NCBI RefSeq assembly: GCF_047922965.1
Contig: NZ_CP150481.1
Coordinates: 1,984,001 to 2,048,000 of the forward strand
Source: Neptunicella plasticusilytica
GTDB taxonomy: Bacteria > Pseudomonadota > Gammaproteobacteria > Enterobacterales > Alteromonadaceae
Length of the DNA: 64,000 bases
Direction of reading: 5' to 3'
A model generated the notes under the pieces. That model was given only the letters and a program-made list of their open reading frames with translations. It was not told the origin of the DNA and ran no database searches. A program made the translations under genes and the position numbers. Of this stretch, positions 1-7,960 are shown in pieces; positions within the stretch are counted from its first letter, which is position 1; each line of letters starts with the position of its first letter.

Positions 1-2061
1 CTGATCGAGCTTATTCCTGGGCCGGATTTTCCCACTGCGGCAATAATTAGTGGGCGTAAAGGAATCGAAGAGGCTTATCGTACCGGACGCGGCAAAATTT
101 ATATGCGCGCCAGAGCCGAAATCGAAACCGAAGACAACGGCAAAGAAACCATTATAGTCACCGAGATCCCTTATCAGGTGAACAAAGCCAGGCTGATCGA
201 GAAGATCGCCGAATTGGTTAAAGAAAAGAAAATTGAAGGTGTTTCGGCCCTGCGCGACGAATCTGATAAAGACGGCATGCGTATTGTGGTGGAAGTCAAG
301 CGTAACGAATCCGGCGAAGTGCTGTTAAATCAGCTGTATCGTAATACCCAACTGCAAACGGTGTTCGGTATCAATATCGTTGCGTTGGATAACAATCAGC
401 CGAAGATTTTTAATCTGCCGGATATGCTAAAAGCCTTTATTCTGCATCGTCGCGAAGTCGTGACGCGCAGAACAGTATACGAACTGCGGAAAGCCCGTGA
501 TCGTGCTCATATACTTGAAGGTCTAGCCATTGCACTGGTTAATATTGATGAAATTATTGCGCTAATTAAAGCCTCTAACAGTCCTTCTGATGCCAAAATT
601 GCGCTGACTGAAGCTGGTTGGAAATTGGGTGATGTGGCGCAAATGCTGGAAAAAGCGGGCGTTGATGCCGCGCGTCCGGATTGGCTCGAGCCCCAATATG
701 GTGTGCGTGACGGACTTTACTTCCTGACTGAACAACAGGCTCAGGCAATTCTGGATTTACGCTTACATAAATTGACTGGTCTGGAACACGATAAAATCCT
801 GGCGGAATATCGCGAATTGATGGATATTATCGCCGCCTTGATGTTTATTTTATCTAGCCCTGAACGCTTGATGGAAGTGATCCGTGAAGAACTGGAAGCC
901 ATTCGTGACGAATATGGGGATGAGCGACGTACCGAAATTACCGCTGCTTCTCACGATATCGATATGGAAGATCTGATTGAGCAGGAAGATGTTGTCGTCA
1001 CCTTGTCTCATGAAGGTTATGTTAAATACCAGAAGCTGATCGATTACGAAGCGCAACGCCGTGGTGGCAGAGGGAAATCCGCTACCAAGATGAAAGACGA
1101 AGATTTCATTGAAAAACTGCTAATCGCCAATACTCACGATCATATCTTGTGTTTCTCTACCCGAGGTCGTCTGTACTGGCTGAAAACTTATCAGTTGCCA
1201 TTGGCCAGTCGTAACGCCCGTGGTCGTCCAATAGTGAATATTTTGCCACTGGAAGAAGGTGAGCGTATTACCGCTATTTTGCCCATTCAGGAGTTTGTTG
1301 AAGGTAAATATGTACTGATGGCAACAGCCGAAGGGACAGTGAAGAAGACTGAGTTAACCCAGTATTCACGCCCACGTGCTAACGGTATTATCGCGGTTAA
1401 TTTACGCGATGAAGATGAACTGATTGGCGTGGCGCTGACCAATGGTGACGACGACATTATGTTGTTCTCGGATGCCGGTAAAGTGGTCAGATTTAATGAG
1501 AAACAACGTGACTCTGAAACGGGCGCAGTAAAAATAGATCCGGAAACCGGTGAAGAAATGATGGCGCTACGTCCGATGGGCAGAACGGCCACAGGCGTGC
1601 GCGGTATCCGTTTACAGGAAGGCCAGAAAGTAGTGTCCCTGATCGTGCCAAATGGTGAGGGTGCAATATTAACGGCCACCGAAAACGGTTTTGGCAAGCG
1701 TACACCTGTGCAGGATTATCCTGCCAAGAGTCGTGCCACACAAGGTGTTGTGTCAATCAAGGTATCCGAACGTAACGGTAAAGTCGTTGGTGCGGTGCAG
1801 GTTAATGAATCAGATGAAATTATGCTGATTAGTGATCAAGGCACCTTGGTTCGAACCCGTGTCAGTGAAGTATCAACTGTTGGCCGTAATACGCAAGGTG
1901 TGCGTCTGATCCGGACTATTGAAGGTGAGCACGTAGTTGGTTTGCAACGTATTGATGAAATTGAAGAAGACGAAACAGTGCTGGTTGACGATGGCAGCGA
2001 ACAGTCTGAAGTAGTAGAAGCGGTTGAGCCAACGAATAAAGATGTGAATGATACTGAATAA
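1..2061 (+). CDS. gyrA: DNA gyrase subunit A (3' part, truncated by window start)
   Basis: This is the C-terminal 686 codons of GyrA, the breakage-reunion subunit of DNA gyrase, which with GyrB introduces negative supercoils. The frame is open from base 1, so the N-terminal part, including the catalytic tyrosine, lies outside the window. Visible are the end of the coiled-coil/tower region and the beta-pinwheel C-terminal domain with a canonical GyrA-box QRRGGRG at 1054-1074, the motif needed for DNA wrapping in true gyrases and which separates GyrA from ParC. The protein ends in a long acidic tail rich in Glu and Asp, as in E. coli GyrA. A strong terminator follows. Identity is very secure; only the 5' end is missing. 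Confidence 0.97.
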   Translation: MIELIPGPDFPTAAIISGRKGIEEAYRTGRGKIYMRARAEIETEDNGKETIIVTEIPYQVNKARLIEKIAELVKEKKIEGVSALRDESDKDGMRIVVEVKRNESGEVLLNQLYRNTQLQTVFGINIVALDNNQPKIFNLPDMLKAFILHRREVVTRRTVYELRKARDRAHILEGLAIALVNIDEIIALIKASNSPSDAKIALTEAGWKLGDVAQMLEKAGVDAARPDWLEPQYGVRDGLYFLTEQQAQAILDLRLHKLTGLEHDKILAEYRELMDIIAALMFILSSPERLMEVIREELEAIRDEYGDERRTEITAASHDIDMEDLIEQEDVVVTLSHEGYVKYQKLIDYEAQRRGGRGKSATKMKDEDFIEKLLIANTHDHILCFSTRGRLYWLKTYQLPLASRNARGRPIVNILPLEEGERITAILPIQEFVEGKYVLMATAEGTVKKTELTQYSRPRANGIIAVNLRDEDELIGVALTNGDDDIMLFSDAGKVVRFNEKQRDSETGAVKIDPETGEEMMALRPMGRTATGVRGIRLQEGQKVVSLIVPNGEGAILTATENGFGKRTPVQDYPAKSRATQGVVSIKVSERNGKVVGAVQVNESDEIMLISDQGTLVRTRVSEVSTVGRNTQGVRLIRTIEGEHVVGLQRIDEIEEDETVLVDDGSEQSEVVEAVEPTNKDVNDTE

Positions 2062-2136
2062 GTCAGCACTTTTATGTCTATAAAAAGGCTATGACTTAAC
2101 GCAGCAGGTTTTAAACTGCGTCAAGTGAAAGTAGTT

Positions 2137-2167
2137 AACGAGTGGCGCAAGCCACTCGTTTTGTTTT
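2137..2167 (+). terminator. Rho-independent terminator after gyrA
   Basis: A perfect 10-bp stem (2137-2146 with 2151-2160) closes a GCAA tetraloop and is followed by a T-rich run TTGTTTT. It lies 75 bp after the gyrA stop but only about 15 bp before the serC start codon, so serC must be reached either by read-through or from a promoter upstream of this hairpin. Confidence 0.85.
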
Positions 2168-2182
2168 GAGAGCAGGATAGTG

Positions 2183-3268
2183 ATGTTAAATGCCTATAAT
2201 TTTTGTGCTGGCCCCGCGATGTTACCCGCTGAGGTGATGCGCAAGGCCCAACAGGAAATGCTTGATTGGCAACAGCAAGGTTGTTCGGTGATGGAAATTA
2301 GCCATCGCAGTGAGGCTTTTATTCAGGTCGCCAAACAGGCCGAACAGGATTTACGTGATTTACTGTCAGTACCGGATAATTATCAGGTGTTGTTTTGTCA
2401 TGGTGGTGGACGAGGACAATTTGCTGCCGTTCCAATGAATCTATCCTGTGCCAAACAACATGCCGATTATTTGCTCAGCGGTTCATGGTCAGACTCAGCA
2501 GTACAGGAAGCGCAGAAATACCTTTGTGTTTCCATAGTGGCCGCTCCGATAGTCGAAAATGGCAAAATGCGCATGCCAGCCCAATCCAGTTGGCAATTAA
2601 ATCCCGATGCAGCCTATTTTCACTATTGTTCCAATGAAACTGTCGATGGTCTGGAGATTAATCAGATACCGGACACAGGAAAGGTGCCACTCGTCGTCGA
2701 CATGTCCTCCAATATATTATCCCGTGAAATCGATGTGGATCGCTTTGGGGTAATTTATGCCGGAGCGCAAAAGAATATCGGTCCGTCGGGGTTGTCGGTG
2801 GTGATTGTCAGGGATGATTTGCTCGACAGGGCCAGGCAAGAAACTCCGTCAATTTTGAATTATGCTTTGCAGGCTCAAAATGATTCGATGTTTAATACGC
2901 CACCGACTTTTGCCTGGTATTTGGCCGGACTCGTCTTTAAGTGGTTAAAGCAGCAGGGTGGGGTCGCCAAAATGGCGGAACTCAATACGCAAAAAGCGCG
3001 TTTGTTGTATCAGACGATTGACCAGAACGATTTTTACCATAATAACGTCAGCCTTGAATTCAGATCAAAAATGAATGTGCCGTTTCAATTAGCCGATCCT
3101 GAACTGGATAACGCGTTTTTACATCAGGCTCAAGGCGCCGGATTGCTGGCGTTAAAAGGTCATCGTTCTGTTGGTGGCATGCGGGCCAGTATTTATAACG
3201 CGATGCCAATTGAAGGGGTTATCGCCTTAACCGAATTTATGCAGGATTTTAGCAGGAGAATGGGATAG
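2183..3268 (+). CDS. serC: Phosphoserine aminotransferase SerC
   Basis: SerC is a PLP-dependent transaminase converting 3-phosphohydroxypyruvate plus glutamate to phosphoserine, and also serves pyridoxal phosphate synthesis. The 361-residue length is usual. The N-terminus YNFCAGPAMLP matches the class V aminotransferase start of the family, and the PLP-binding lysine is K197 in AGAQKNIGPSG. The ATG at 2183 is preferred over the in-frame GTG at 2180 because the AGGA at 2173-2176 is 6 bases from the ATG but only 3 from the GTG, and because the resulting N-terminus matches E. coli SerC. The stop overlaps the aroA start by one base (TAGTG), the classical serC-aroA operon with translational coupling. 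Confidence 0.96.
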   Translation: MLNAYNFCAGPAMLPAEVMRKAQQEMLDWQQQGCSVMEISHRSEAFIQVAKQAEQDLRDLLSVPDNYQVLFCHGGGRGQFAAVPMNLSCAKQHADYLLSGSWSDSAVQEAQKYLCVSIVAAPIVENGKMRMPAQSSWQLNPDAAYFHYCSNETVDGLEINQIPDTGKVPLVVDMSSNILSREIDVDRFGVIYAGAQKNIGPSGLSVVIVRDDLLDRARQETPSILNYALQAQNDSMFNTPPTFAWYLAGLVFKWLKQQGGVAKMAELNTQKARLLYQTIDQNDFYHNNVSLEFRSKMNVPFQLADPELDNAFLHQAQGAGLLALKGHRSVGGMRASIYNAMPIEGVIALTEFMQDFSRRMG

Positions 3269-4551
3269 TGGAATCATTGAAATTGGAGCCTATTAGTAAA
3301 GTTGACGGCACGGTGAATGTGCCAGGCTCTAAAAGTTTATCCAATCGCGCCTTATTGTTGGCGGCGTTGGCCGAGGGAGAAACACATTTAACCAACTTAC
3401 TGGATAGCGATGATATACGCCATATGTTAAATGCGCTGAGTAAACTTGGTATTCAATATCGTTTGTCCGATGATAAAACCCAATGTTGGTTGCAGGGCAA
3501 CGCCGGGCCCTTTAATACAGCGGAACCATTAGAACTGTTTTTAGGTAATGCGGGAACCGCAGTCAGACCCCTATGTGCCGCATTAGCCGTTTCCCAAGGC
3601 GAGTTCACTATAGTGGGCGAACCCAGAATGGAAGAACGTCCTATCCAGCCATTAATCGAAGCGTTAAAATCGGCCGGGGCGAAAATTGACTATTTAAAAA
3701 GTAACGGTTTCGTCCCTGTTAAAATTACCGGTAAGGCGCTGCAGGGCGGGGTGATTAAAGTGGATGGCACGTTATCCAGCCAGTTTTTAACCGCCTTGCT
3801 GATGGCCGCCCCCTTATTTAATCGTGATTGCGAAATCCAGATCCAGGGTGAACTGGTGTCCAAGCCTTATATTGATATTACCTTGCATATCATGCAACAG
3901 TTCGGCGTCGAGGTTGAAAATCACCAGTATCAAAGCTTTGTAGTAAAAGCAGGCCAACAATATCAATCTCCGGGAGAGTTTTTGGTTGAAGGGGATGCTT
4001 CTTCGGCCTCCTATTTTCTGGCCGCAGGCGCAATTAAAGGCGGTACAGTAAAAGTGACCGGGGTGGGGAAAAACAGCATTCAGGGCGACATCCGTTTTGC
4101 TGATGTGCTGGAAAAAATGGGAGCTGCTATCCATTGGGGGGATGATTATATTGAAGTCGAAGGTCGTGCACTGCATGGTGTGGATTTGGATATGAATCAT
4201 ATCCCCGATGCGGCAATGACCATAGCTACCACAGCATTGTTTGCCAACGGCCCCACTAAGATCAGCAATATCTACACCTGGCGTTTAAAAGAAACCGATA
4301 GACTAGCTGCAATGGCCACCGAGTTACGCAAAGTCGGTGCAGAGGTTGTTGAAGGTGAGGACTATATTGAAATCACACCCACAGACGAGCTGAAACTGGC
4401 CGCTATTGATACGTATGATGACCACCGTATGGCGATGTGCTTCTCTCTTGTTGCACTGGGCAATACGGCGGTTATTATCAATGATCCGGGCTGTACCGCC
4501 AAAACCTTTCCTGATTATTTCCAGCGTTTGTCATCAATCAGTATTAAATAA
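3268..4551 (+). CDS. aroA: 3-phosphoshikimate 1-carboxyvinyltransferase (EPSP synthase)
   Basis: AroA transfers the enolpyruvyl group of PEP to shikimate-3-phosphate in the sixth step of the shikimate pathway to aromatic amino acids and folate. The 427-residue protein has both family signatures: LGNAGTAVRPL near residue 92 (PEP-binding loop) and RLKETDRL near residue 340. The substrate-binding PGSKSLSNRAL motif is near residue 20. It is a class I, E. coli-type enzyme by these motifs. The GTG start at 3268 overlaps the serC stop by one base and has AGGAG at 3254-3258 about 9 bases upstream. It forms an operon with serC; a separate promoter precedes cmk. Confidence 0.97.
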   Translation: MESLKLEPISKVDGTVNVPGSKSLSNRALLLAALAEGETHLTNLLDSDDIRHMLNALSKLGIQYRLSDDKTQCWLQGNAGPFNTAEPLELFLGNAGTAVRPLCAALAVSQGEFTIVGEPRMEERPIQPLIEALKSAGAKIDYLKSNGFVPVKITGKALQGGVIKVDGTLSSQFLTALLMAAPLFNRDCEIQIQGELVSKPYIDITLHIMQQFGVEVENHQYQSFVVKAGQQYQSPGEFLVEGDASSASYFLAAGAIKGGTVKVTGVGKNSIQGDIRFADVLEKMGAAIHWGDDYIEVEGRALHGVDLDMNHIPDAAMTIATTALFANGPTKISNIYTWRLKETDRLAAMATELRKVGAEVVEGEDYIEITPTDELKLAAIDTYDDHRMAMCFSLVALGNTAVIINDPGCTAKTFPDYFQRLSSISIK

Positions 4552-4598
4552 CGACCAAAATATACACGAGCTGCGGCTTATACGTGCAAATAGTTAGA

Positions 4599-4626
4599 TT
4601 GCTATCTGGCTGTTTATGCGTATAAT
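4599..4626 (+). promoter_or_regulatory. Sigma70-type promoter for cmk
   Basis: A -35 box TTGCTA (4599-4604) is separated by 16 bp from a consensus -10 TATAAT (4621-4626). Transcription would start near 4633, about 40 bases before the cmk ATG. This gives cmk-rpsA a promoter separate from the serC-aroA operon. Called by eye from consensus and spacing. Confidence 0.7.
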
Positions 4627-4673
4627 ACCGCGCGAATTTTAAACTATTAGTGGAATAACGGAGTCTCGATTCT

Positions 4674-5348
4674 ATGTTAGAAACTGTCCCTGTTATTACG
4701 ATAGATGGACCAAGTGGTGCTGGGAAGGGCACTGTCAGTGCGTTACTGGCAAAGCATTTAGGGTGGCAATTTCTGGATAGTGGCGCGTTGTATCGGGTTT
4801 TGGCGATAGCTGCGATGCACCACAAAATAGAAGCGAATGACGAACAGGGACTGGTGCCACTGGCGTCAGGACTGGATGTCAACTTTGTCAGTCATGAAAA
4901 TGGTTGCAAGGTCATATTGGAAGGGGAAGACGTTAGCGAACTAATCCGTACCGAAGAGGTTGGAGCCTTCGCTTCTAAAGTAGCTTCTATTCCTACCGTT
5001 CGTGAAGCATTGCTGCGTCGTCAGAGAGCATTTCGGGAAATGCCCGGATTGGTTGCTGATGGTCGTGATATGGGCACCGTGGTGTTCCCTAATGCAAAAG
5101 CAAAAATATTTTTAACTGCCAGTGCTGAAGAGCGGGCGGCCAGGCGCTTCAACCAGTTGAAAGCCGCGGGGCGCAGTGTTAGCATTGACAACCTTTTGCT
5201 GGATATAAAAGCAAGAGATGAGCGGGATACCCAACGCGCTATCGCGCCACTGGTTCCTGCGGAAGATGCACTTGTATTGGACTCTACAGATATGAGTATC
5301 CAACAAGTGCTTGATTCTGTTGTAGAATTTGTTAGAGAAAGACCGTAG
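4674..5348 (+). CDS. cmk: Cytidylate kinase
   Basis: Cmk phosphorylates CMP and dCMP to the diphosphates using ATP in the cytoplasm, recycling pyrimidine nucleotides from RNA turnover and phospholipid synthesis. The 224-residue protein starts with a P-loop GPSGAGKGT at about residues 12-20 and has the DGRDMGTVVFPNA segment of the CMP-binding region near residue 130. The ATG at 4674 is preceded by CGGAG at 4659-4663. It lies between aroA and rpsA, the same neighbourhood as in E. coli, and is followed by a structured rpsA leader. No anomalies seen. Confidence 0.97.
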   Translation: MLETVPVITIDGPSGAGKGTVSALLAKHLGWQFLDSGALYRVLAIAAMHHKIEANDEQGLVPLASGLDVNFVSHENGCKVILEGEDVSELIRTEEVGAFASKVASIPTVREALLRRQRAFREMPGLVADGRDMGTVVFPNAKAKIFLTASAEERAARRFNQLKAAGRSVSIDNLLLDIKARDERDTQRAIAPLVPAEDALVLDSTDMSIQQVLDSVVEFVRERP

Positions 5349-5360
5349 TAAAGTAGGAAA

Positions 5361-5452
5361 CCTGCTTGTTTCAGGATGAAACAGGCTTATTAGAACAACC
5401 CCACATTCGCTGGATTGCATTGTGGATGTCAAAAAGATGAAACTAATCAACC
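5361..5452 (+). promoter_or_regulatory. Structured rpsA leader, probable S1 autoregulatory region
   Basis: Two hairpins precede rpsA. The first has a 9-bp stem (5364-5372 with 5378-5386, one G-U pair) and an AGGAU loop; the second closes with CCACA/TGTGG (5401-5405 with 5421-5425) and carries GGA in its apical region. The start codon at 5453 has no clear Shine-Dalgarno sequence in front of it. In gammaproteobacteria the rpsA translation initiation region is known to lack a good Shine-Dalgarno and to fold into hairpins through which S1 controls its own synthesis. The hairpins are seen directly; the regulatory role is inferred from that family knowledge. Confidence 0.6.
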
Positions 5453-7126
5453 ATGACTGAAAATTTTGCTCAACTATTTGAAGAAAGTTTAAAAGAACTT
5501 GAAACCCGTCCAGGTGCCATTGTTAAAGGTACTGTTGTTGGTATCGATAAAGATATCGTATTAGTGGACGCGGGATTAAAATCTGAAAGTGCGATCCCAA
5601 CTGAACAATTCAGAAATGCAGAAGGTGAGCTTGAAATCGCCGTTGGTGACGTTGTTGACGTTGCTCTGGATGCGGTAGAAGATGGCTTCGGTGAAACAAT
5701 CCTGTCTCGTGAAAAAGCAAAACGTCACGAAGCTTGGGGTGAGCTGGAAAAAGCTTACGAAGAAAAATCCACTATTATCGGAATTATTAACGGTAAAGTT
5801 AAAGGCGGCTTTACGGTTGAAGTGAATGCAGTACGTGCATTCCTGCCAGGTTCTTTAGTCGATGTTCGTCCGGTACGCGATACAACGCACCTGGAAGGCA
5901 AAGAACTGGAATTTAAAGTAATCAAGCTAGACGCAAAACGCAACAACGTTGTGGTATCTCGCCGTGCAGTTATCGAAGCTGAAAGCAGTGCAGAGCGTGA
6001 TGAATTGCTGGCTAACCTTGACGAAGGCATGGAAGTGAAAGGTATCGTTAAGAACCTGACTGACTACGGTGCATTCGTTGATTTAGGTGGTGTTGACGGT
6101 TTGTTGCACATCACTGATATGGCCTGGAAACGTGTCAAGAACCCGGCTGAAGTGGTTAGTGTGGGTGACGAAATCAACGTTAAGATCCTGAAATTCGACA
6201 AGGACAAGCAACGTGTTTCTCTGGGTATGAAGCAGATGGGTAGCGATCCTTGGCAAGAAATTGCGGAACGTTATCCAGAAGGTGCCAAAATTACCGGTCA
6301 GGTAACTAACCTGACAGATTACGGTTGTTTCGTAGAAATCGAAGACGGTGTTGAAGGTTTGGTTCACGTTTCAGAAATGGATTGGACTAACAAAAATATT
6401 CATCCTTCTAAAGTGGTTAACCTGGGCGACTCTGTCGAGGTTATGGTACTTGAGATTGACGAAGAGCGTCGTCGTATTTCACTGGGCCTGAAACAGTGCA
6501 AGATGAACCCTTGGGAAGAGTTCTCAACCACTCATAACAAAGGTGACAAAGTTACTGGTAAGATCAAGTCAATCACTGATTTCGGTATCTTCATTGGCCT
6601 TGACGGTGGCATTGACGGACTGGTTCACTTATCTGACATTTCCTGGAACAAAACCGGAGATGATGCAGTACGTGAATACAAGAAAGGTGATGAAATCGAA
6701 GCTATCGTTCTACAGGTTGATCCAGAGCGTGAGCGTATCTCTCTTGGTGTTAAACAGATCGACGAAGATCCGTTTAATAAGTATCTGACAGATAACAAGA
6801 AAGGTGCTATCGTTACCGGTAAGGTGACTGCAGTTGATGCTAAAGGTGTAACCGTACTTCTGGCTGAAGAAGTTGAAGGTTATGTTCGTGTAGCTGACCT
6901 TTCCCGTGACCGTGTTGAAGATGCTTCAACTGTCGTTAAGGAAGGCGAAGAAATCGAAGCCAAATATGTTGGTGTTGATCGCAAAAACCGCGTAATCAAT
7001 TTGTCTGTTAAGGCAAAAGATCAAGCGGACGATAAAGATGCAATTGAAAAAGTGAACCAACAGGAAGAAGTTGGATTCGCAAACGCGTTTGCTGAAGCTT
7101 TCAAAGCCGCTAAAGGCGAAGAGTAA
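5453..7126 (+). CDS. rpsA: 30S ribosomal protein S1
   Basis: S1 binds mRNA on the small subunit and is needed to initiate on most messages, especially those with weak Shine-Dalgarno sequences. At 557 residues it has the gammaproteobacterial length, with six S1/OB-fold repeats: two N-terminal ribosome-binding repeats and four RNA-binding repeats, the latter marked by recurrent phrases such as LTDYGAFVDLGGVDGLLHITD, each ending in RISLGxKQ-like strands. The codon use looks typical of a highly expressed gene (frequent GGT, GAA, CGT). It follows cmk and precedes ihfB, as in E. coli. The absence of a strong ribosome binding site fits autoregulation. Confidence 0.98.
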   Translation: MTENFAQLFEESLKELETRPGAIVKGTVVGIDKDIVLVDAGLKSESAIPTEQFRNAEGELEIAVGDVVDVALDAVEDGFGETILSREKAKRHEAWGELEKAYEEKSTIIGIINGKVKGGFTVEVNAVRAFLPGSLVDVRPVRDTTHLEGKELEFKVIKLDAKRNNVVVSRRAVIEAESSAERDELLANLDEGMEVKGIVKNLTDYGAFVDLGGVDGLLHITDMAWKRVKNPAEVVSVGDEINVKILKFDKDKQRVSLGMKQMGSDPWQEIAERYPEGAKITGQVTNLTDYGCFVEIEDGVEGLVHVSEMDWTNKNIHPSKVVNLGDSVEVMVLEIDEERRRISLGLKQCKMNPWEEFSTTHNKGDKVTGKIKSITDFGIFIGLDGGIDGLVHLSDISWNKTGDDAVREYKKGDEIEAIVLQVDPERERISLGVKQIDEDPFNKYLTDNKKGAIVTGKVTAVDAKGVTVLLAEEVEGYVRVADLSRDRVEDASTVVKEGEEIEAKYVGVDRKNRVINLSVKAKDQADDKDAIEKVNQQEEVGFANAFAEAFKAAKGEE

Positions 7127-7133
7127 TCAACTC

Positions 7134-7160
7134 AAGGGAGCTTAAATGCTCCCTTTTATT
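7134..7160 (+). terminator. Rho-independent terminator after rpsA
   Basis: An 8-bp stem AAGGGAGC (7134-7141) pairs with GCTCCCTT (7148-7155) around a 6-base loop, followed by TTATTTAT. It begins 7 bases after the rpsA stop codon. Confidence 0.8.
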
Positions 7161-7209
7161 TATAGGCTATCCTATACTGATTTTTATTGATTGATACGCT
7201 GAGGTGAAT

Positions 7210-7500
7210 ATGACCAAATCCGAGTTAATTGAACGATTAGCGGCTAAAGCGCAACAACTTCCAGCCAAGGAAGTAGAAAGTGCTGTTAAGGAAATGCTCG
7301 AACAAATGGCTCAGACTTTACAAAAAGGTGAGCGTATTGAAATAAGGGGCTTTGGCAGTTTTTCACTGCACTTCAGAGCCCCTAGAGTGGGACGCAATCC
7401 TAAAACCGGTGAAACAGTTAAATTGGATGGAAAATATGTCCCTCATTTCAAGCCCGGAAAAGAATTACGTGAACGGGTGAATGAAAATCTGACTCATTAA
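7210..7500 (+). CDS. ihfB: Integration host factor subunit beta
   Basis: IHF-beta pairs with IHF-alpha to form a sequence-specific DNA-bending heterodimer acting in recombination, replication and promoter architecture. The 96-residue protein starts MTKSELIERL like E. coli IhfB and carries the HU/IHF signature IRGFGSFSLHFRAPRVGRNP around residues 45-65, with the DNA-intercalating proline in the arm (GRNPKTGE). ATG 7210 is chosen over an in-frame GTG at 7204, since the GAGGT Shine-Dalgarno lies at 7201-7205, overlapping the GTG, and the family N-terminus matches. Conserved downstream neighbour of rpsA; ends in its own terminator. Confidence 0.97.
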   Translation: MTKSELIERLAAKAQQLPAKEVESAVKEMLEQMAQTLQKGERIEIRGFGSFSLHFRAPRVGRNPKTGETVKLDGKYVPHFKPGKELRERVNENLTH

Positions 7501-7580
7501 TCGCTTAAAAATAGTTATATCAATCCTAGTGTTAAATTCTCACTGAGAGTGCACTTATCACCATGGATTGGTATTATAAT

Positions 7581-7612
7581 AAACGGCATTCCGGTAGGAT
7601 GCCGTTTTTTTA
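7581..7612 (+). terminator. Rho-independent terminator after ihfB
   Basis: A 9-bp perfect stem AAACGGCAT (7581-7589) with ATGCCGTTT (7599-7607), 9-base loop, followed by further T residues. It sits 80 bases after the ihfB stop. Confidence 0.85.
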
Positions 7613-7629
7613 TATCTGTACTAGGGCTG

Positions 7630-7673
7630 TTTATCTTTCACCTTCTTAATAACTGGAGAAGATGAAAGATAAA
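7630..7673. repeat. Long inverted repeat upstream of lapA
   Basis: Two 17-base arms (7630-7646 and 7657-7673) are complementary at 16 of 17 positions around a 10-base loop; the one mismatch is 7641 against 7662. The element ends 22 bases before the lapA start. There is no T-run on either side to make it a standard terminator. It could be an operator, a leader hairpin or an mRNA-stabilising structure; the sequence does not decide. Confidence 0.75.
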
Positions 7674-7695
7674 TAGATCCTATAATGAGGTGAAA

Positions 7696-7959
7696 TTGAA
7701 AACTCTGATCAGCGTACTTGTTATTGTGATGGTTTTGCTCGTGGCGATTGCCGTAGGAGCGCAAAATGAACAGTTGGTTAGCGTCAATTACATTATCGCC
7801 GCCACGCAAATGCATCTATCCACAGTGATAGCGCTGTGTATTTTCATCGGTATCGTTATCTGCCTGATACTGTGTCTCGGTTACATTCTTCGCCTTAAAT
7901 GGAAGGTAACCCGTTTGCATAAACAGCTCGCTCGTTTAAATAAGCAAAATCAGGCCTGA
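7696..7959 (+). CDS. lapA: Lipopolysaccharide assembly protein A (LapA, YciS family)
   Basis: LapA is a small inner-membrane protein that works with LapB in controlling LPS synthesis through turnover of LpxC by FtsH. The 87-residue protein has an N-terminal membrane helix (about residues 3-20), the family GAQN motif and a second hydrophobic helix (about 38-62), then a basic, likely coiled tail. The TTG at 7696 is chosen: it gives exactly 20 residues before GAQN, as in E. coli LapA, and GAGG at 7687-7690 is 5 bases upstream; the alternative GTG at 7690 would overlap that site. It is one base from lapB, so clearly co-translated. A long hairpin lies just upstream. Confidence 0.9.
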   Translation: MKTLISVLVIVMVLLVAIAVGAQNEQLVSVNYIIAATQMHLSTVIALCIFIGIVICLILCLGYILRLKWKVTRLHKQLARLNKQNQA

Positions 7960-7960
7960 T

